This document shows, in pieces, positions 6,755 to 9,815 of a DNA stretch of 9,815 nucleotides. Under the pieces are notes generated by a model. That model saw only the letters and a program-made list of their open reading frames with translations. It was not told where the DNA came from and ran no database searches. Location: the NCBI GenBank assembly GCA_946478755.1, contig CAMLDJ010000200.1, positions 1 to 9,815 of the forward strand. The letters are read 5' to 3'. Within the stretch, counting starts at the first letter, position 1. Each line of letters begins with the position of its first letter. This stretch comes from an uncultured Pedobacter sp. (GTDB taxonomy: Bacteria; Bacteroidota; Bacteroidia; Sphingobacteriales; Sphingobacteriaceae). Position numbers and translations under genes: made by a program.

Positions 6755-8293
6755 ATGAAAAAGACTTTCGATACCCGCCTGCTTTTTTTGCCACTGCTAT
6801 TAATGATAGTGGCTTTACAGCCCGCTTGTAAAAAAGAAGTAATAGCAAACAGCGCCCCGCCTTCCATTACAAGCGTAAGGATGTATAATGCATCTCCTCA
6901 GGATACGCTTATGAGTACCGGTAACCCGGAAACGGATCCTAGCTGGTCTGGCGGAACAGGACGATATGTGGTTATAATCGGGGAGAATTTGCAAAAGGCA
7001 ACTCAAATCACATTTAATGGGGTTCCTGCCAGTTTTAACCCTACATTGTTTGCGCCCACCAGCGCAGTGGTGCAAATACCTAACATTGTGTTTTCAAAAG
7101 TTGATACTGCTAAACTCTATACTATAGCGTATACCACCGCAGCAGGTACTACAACATTTTCTTTGAAATTAGGCCCACCGGCACCCATTATTAGTGCCGT
7201 CTCCGATGTGTTTGCCGCCCCGGGGGATTCGGTTTATATTTATGGTGCCAATTTAGTATTGGTTCAACAGTTTTCATATGGTGGAACCCAAATTTCAAAA
7301 TTTAATTCCGATGAAAATGGGACTTCTCTTGGTTTCCTGATGCCGGCGACAACGTCTGACAAGTTAATAGTAGTAACTACTAAATCAGGTATTGCCAGGG
7401 ATACCATAAATGCGAAGCCGATCATTTACGGTATTTCCTACGTTAATCCCAAACTTGGTGATTCGGTTTATGTTTATGGTGCTTACCTTAAGACTATCCA
7501 GTCAATTTCTTTTGGCGGTGCTACTATTACTAATTTCACCGAAGGTCCACGTGGCGCTTATGTTAAGTTTTCGGCTCCAGATGAGAACAGCTACTCAAAT
7601 GGACCAGTGGCCATTGTTACCAGTTATGGAGCGGTTTCTACTGTTAATAAAGTAAATACTCAAAATAGCGATAAAGTAGGTCTTTTAGGAGATATGGAGT
7701 GGGGTGATAATTTTGGTTTTAACTGGGGCCAATTTGAACGTTTAACCGGGGAGTGGGAATATCCCCAATTTAATGGTTCGATGGGAAAAAATCATAGTCA
7801 GTTTATGGTTATTGATTGTCCTAAAGATAATCCTCTTTTAGCTGGCGGTGCAAGTGTGTACATCCCATTGGGTAATTCTAATACGGGTAATCACTGGGTG
7901 CCTGTGGAAAATATTACAGATCCTCCTTCAAGCTGGGCTTTTCAATTTGACATAAGTGTGGCTCAGCCATGGAAAGGAGGTACTCTTTATATTAGAACTG
8001 AATTTGCAGGTGACAGTTATGTTGCGCGTTATGAGCCGTGGAAAATTCCTGGTTCAAATAAGACCATTGCTTATAAAACGAAAGGTTGGCAAACCGTAAC
8101 TATTCCTTTAACTGAGTTCAGATCGACTGTTAACACATTAGGAGATGGTGTATCAATTACTCAACTAAACCAATTATTAGGACCCACTGGTGCGAATAGT
8201 TATAATATGACCCTTAAAAATTTCGGTACGTCGCAAATTGAAACTGGTTTTTATGCCGCTTTTGACAATATTAGGTGTGTGAAAATCAAATAG
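6755..8293 (+). CDS. Surface glycan-binding lipoprotein with three IPT/TIG domains (SGBP-B type)
   Basis: This is a cell-surface lipoprotein that probably recruits polysaccharide to the SusC/SusD complex. The signal peptide ends at LQPAC (lipidated Cys25), followed by KKE. Three IPT/TIG immunoglobulin-like domains follow at about 35-140, 143-220 and 222-305; their shared core reads YVVIIGENL, SVYIYGANL and SVYVYGAYL, each followed by an F-x-G strand. The remaining 200 residues (309-512) begin LLGDMEWGDNFGFNWG and are rich in Trp and aromatic residues. From memory of the family this resembles the C-terminal glycan-binding domain of SGBP-B proteins first described in xyloglucan loci. The IPT domains would act as a stalk. 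The gene sits 25 bp after the susD-like gene, the usual SusE/SGBP position, and is followed by a strong terminator. The family assignment is firm; the ligand (xyloglucan, glucomannan or another beta-glucan) is inference. Confidence 0.88.
   Translation: MKKTFDTRLLFLPLLLMIVALQPACKKEVIANSAPPSITSVRMYNASPQDTLMSTGNPETDPSWSGGTGRYVVIIGENLQKATQITFNGVPASFNPTLFAPTSAVVQIPNIVFSKVDTAKLYTIAYTTAAGTTTFSLKLGPPAPIISAVSDVFAAPGDSVYIYGANLVLVQQFSYGGTQISKFNSDENGTSLGFLMPATTSDKLIVVTTKSGIARDTINAKPIIYGISYVNPKLGDSVYVYGAYLKTIQSISFGGATITNFTEGPRGAYVKFSAPDENSYSNGPVAIVTSYGAVSTVNKVNTQNSDKVGLLGDMEWGDNFGFNWGQFERLTGEWEYPQFNGSMGKNHSQFMVIDCPKDNPLLAGGASVYIPLGNSNTGNHWVPVENITDPPSSWAFQFDISVAQPWKGGTLYIRTEFAGDSYVARYEPWKIPGSNKTIAYKTKGWQTVTIPLTEFRSTVNTLGDGVSITQLNQLLGPTGANSYNMTLKNFGTSQIETGFYAAFDNIRCVKIK
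7226..7482 (+). repeat. Near-identical 23-bp cores of IPT domains 2 and 3
   Basis: Bases 7226-7248 and 7460-7482 are identical at 22 of 23 positions (A7238 against G7472). Both encode DSVY-[I/V]-YGA and are 234 bp (78 codons) apart, exactly one domain length. The surrounding domain sequence is much less alike, so this is a conserved or locally converted core within a domain duplication. Confidence 0.75.
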
Positions 8294-8298
8294 CCTAC

Positions 8299-8332
8299 AG
8301 CCCCACGGCAACATACCGCCGTGGGGCTTTTT
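8299..8332 (+). terminator. Strong intrinsic terminator between the SGBP and GH5 genes
   Basis: AGCCCCACGGC (8299-8309) and GCCGTGGGGCT (8318-8328) form a perfect, GC-rich 11-bp stem with an 8-nt loop, running straight into a T5 tract (8328-8332). It begins 6 bp after the SGBP stop and ends 20 bp before the GH5 start. By sequence it is the best terminator in the window. It should leave most transcripts ending after the binding-protein gene, with the enzyme gene made by readthrough or from its own promoter. Confidence 0.9.
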
Positions 8333-8352
8333 AACGAATTAAAATTAACAAA

Positions 8353-9815
8353 ATGAAAATTAAGTACTCATTTGCAATATTGATAGCTCTTATTACAGTT
8401 ATATCTTTATTCGCCTGTAAAAAAACGAAGAACGAGGACCCGCAACTAACAGTTAGTGCATCCACAATAACTTTTACGACTGATGGGAATGTGGGTACCC
8501 AGGACATAACCGTTTCAGGTAATTCCGATTGGAGTGTCAGCAATCCGGCTTATGCGTGGTTGCGATTAAGCACAACATCAGGTAACAGCGGCAGCACTGT
8601 TATTCATTTAACAACATTATCTCAAAATAGTACAGGGGCAACCCGCTCTGCCATTTTAAACATAAGCTCTTCCAAGGGCGAGGCAAGAAGGGTGACGGTT
8701 AATCAGTTCGCTGTTCTATACCCAAGTTATAATACATCACCCAAAGCACCCGATGCAACTGGTATGAGCAGCACGGCTGTGCAACTGGCGGCAAAAATAC
8801 ATTTGGGAATAAATTTTGGCAATACCATGGTATCCCCAATCGAAGGTGAGTGGAATAGTAAAGTTACCGAATCGTATGTGAAATTTGTAAAACAATCAGG
8901 TTTCAATGCTGTACGGCTTTCTGTTGGCTGGGTTTGGGGTCATTTAAGCGATCCGGCAAAAATGAAAATTGATCCGGTGTGGCTTAACCGGGTGAAAGAA
9001 GTAGTTGGATGGTGTGTCGCTAATGATATGTATGTGGTAGTGAATGCTCACGCGGATCTTGGCTGGCTGGAAAATAATGTTAATGCGGCTAAGAAAGACT
9101 CGGTTAACGCTAAACAAAAAGCGCTTTGGGAGCAGATTGCTACAACCATGCGTGATTTTGATGAGCACCTGATGTTTGCCGGCACGAATGAGCCTGCGGT
9201 TGATAATGCCGAGCAGATGGCCATACTCGATAGTTACCACCAGACATTTGTTAATACAGTTCGGGCTACCGGAGGCAGGAACAGTAACCGGGTGCTGGTT
9301 GTGCAGGGGCCTAGAACTAACGGTGAGTTGACTTATAATCTGATGAATACGCTTCCAACAGACAAGGTCCCTAACAAGTTGATGGTTGAGATACATAACT
9401 ACACGCCTGCTACATTTACGATAGTATTGGATGCAGATGTAAGTTGGGGCAACATGGTTTACTACTGGGGGAAAGGGAATCATTCCACTATTGAACCAGA
9501 GCGGAATTGCCCCCCTGGGGGAGAAGAGGAGGCGATCCTTGATGAATTCCAAAAGATGAAACAGAAGTTTGTGGATAAAGGCATCCCGGTGGTGCTCGGT
9601 GAATATGGAACCTGGAGGCGGACTGCCGGCCTCGGCAAGCCTGTTCCTAAGGATATGGAGATGCACAACAAGTCTGTGGATTACTGGTCATATTATGTGA
9701 CCAAACAGGCTAAAGCGCATGGTCTTGTGCCATTCTGGTGGGAGATAGGTTTTATGTTAGACAGAGCTAATAATGTGGTAAAGGACCAGCCTATGTTAGA
9801 TGCCATTATTGAGGG
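8353..9815 (+). CDS. BACON-domain GH5-family endo-glycanase lipoprotein (3' partial)
   Basis: This is a probable surface endo-acting retaining glycosidase (cellulase-like GH5) that cuts the target beta-glycan into importable pieces. The frame is open for 487 codons and runs off the right edge without a stop. The lipobox LFAC gives lipidated Cys22, followed by KKTKNED. Residues about 33-119 form a BACON domain (NSDWSVSNPAYAWL, then RRVTVNQF), which usually acts as a spacer or stalk. The GH5 barrel starts near 148 with KIHLGINFGNT. It shows FNAVRLSVGW (186-195), VVVNAHADLGWLE with His234, the acid/base motif FAGTNEP (Glu280), VEIHNYTP (345-352, with His348 and Tyr350), the nucleophile motif PVVLGEYG (Glu417) and VPFWWE (459-464). 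Both catalytic glutamates are present, so it should be active. Some residues near the active site differ from the relatives I recall. The ATG at 8353 is the only start that gives the full signal peptide. Confidence 0.92.
   Translation, partial: MKIKYSFAILIALITVISLFACKKTKNEDPQLTVSASTITFTTDGNVGTQDITVSGNSDWSVSNPAYAWLRLSTTSGNSGSTVIHLTTLSQNSTGATRSAILNISSSKGEARRVTVNQFAVLYPSYNTSPKAPDATGMSSTAVQLAAKIHLGINFGNTMVSPIEGEWNSKVTESYVKFVKQSGFNAVRLSVGWVWGHLSDPAKMKIDPVWLNRVKEVVGWCVANDMYVVVNAHADLGWLENNVNAAKKDSVNAKQKALWEQIATTMRDFDEHLMFAGTNEPAVDNAEQMAILDSYHQTFVNTVRATGGRNSNRVLVVQGPRTNGELTYNLMNTLPTDKVPNKLMVEIHNYTPATFTIVLDADVSWGNMVYYWGKGNHSTIEPERNCPPGGEEEAILDEFQKMKQKFVDKGIPVVLGEYGTWRRTAGLGKPVPKDMEMHNKSVDYWSYYVTKQAKAHGLVPFWWEIGFMLDRANNVVKDQPMLDAIIE

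Noticed and set aside
6815..7075. Minus-strand frames of 80-90 residues around the SusD/SGBP junction.
   Set aside because: They are antisense to well-supported lipoprotein genes and rich in Cys/Arg, typical of reverse-frame noise.
8944..9666. A 240-residue open frame on the minus strand.
   Set aside because: It lies wholly antisense to the GH5 coding sequence, which shows clear family motifs. The reverse frame has no recognisable domain and a low-complexity His/Arg/Ile composition.

Overview
The window looks like chromosome from a Bacteroidota bacterium, most likely a soil or plant-associated Sphingobacteriaceae (Mucilaginibacter/Pedobacter type). The basis is a SusC/SusD pair, a BACON-domain enzyme, lipoproteins beginning Cys-Lys-Lys, A/T-rich start contexts without Shine-Dalgarno motifs, and moderate GC. 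The genus is inference.

Layout, all genes on the + strand. (1) Bases 1-1024: 3' part of a TlpA-type thioredoxin-fold gene with a helical N-terminal region, cut by the left window edge and followed by a hairpin terminator (1061-1101). (2) Bases 1025-1925: about 900 bp without an intact gene. It holds a short decayed reading frame that resembles the C-terminal end of a CBM6 carbohydrate-binding module (1348-1530), a set of three mutually complementary GTTGTA half-sites (1574-1637), and the probable promoter region of the downstream operon (about 1690-1804). (3) Bases 1926-8293: a tight operon of a SusC-like TonB-dependent transporter, a SusD-like glycan-binding lipoprotein and a third lipoprotein with three IPT/TIG domains plus a C-terminal glycan-binding domain (SGBP-B type); both gaps are 25 bp. 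(4) Bases 8299-8332: a strong intrinsic terminator. (5) Bases 8353-9815: a BACON plus GH5-family endo-glycanase lipoprotein, cut by the right edge. It has no stop in the window, so it is easily missed by ORF calling.

Together genes 2 to 5 form the core of a polysaccharide utilization locus (PUL). The surface GH5 enzyme would cleave a beta-linked glycan, the SusD-like and IPT lipoproteins would capture the fragments, and the SusC barrel would import them with TonB energy. The SGBP-B-like protein with a BACON-GH5 enzyme recalls xyloglucan and other beta-1,4-glucan/mannan PULs, but the substrate cannot be fixed from this window. No regulator is visible. SusC lacks an STN domain, which argues against sigma/anti-sigma control.

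The points most worth a second look are: altered active-site-neighbourhood motifs in the GH5 enzyme; the strong terminator inside the PUL just before the enzyme gene; an in-frame 12-bp triplicate repeat in an unusually GC-rich patch of susC; the CBM6-like relic; and the inverted-repeat cluster upstream of susC. I found no RNA genes, CRISPR arrays or insertion sequences, and nothing that amounts to a clearly new system.
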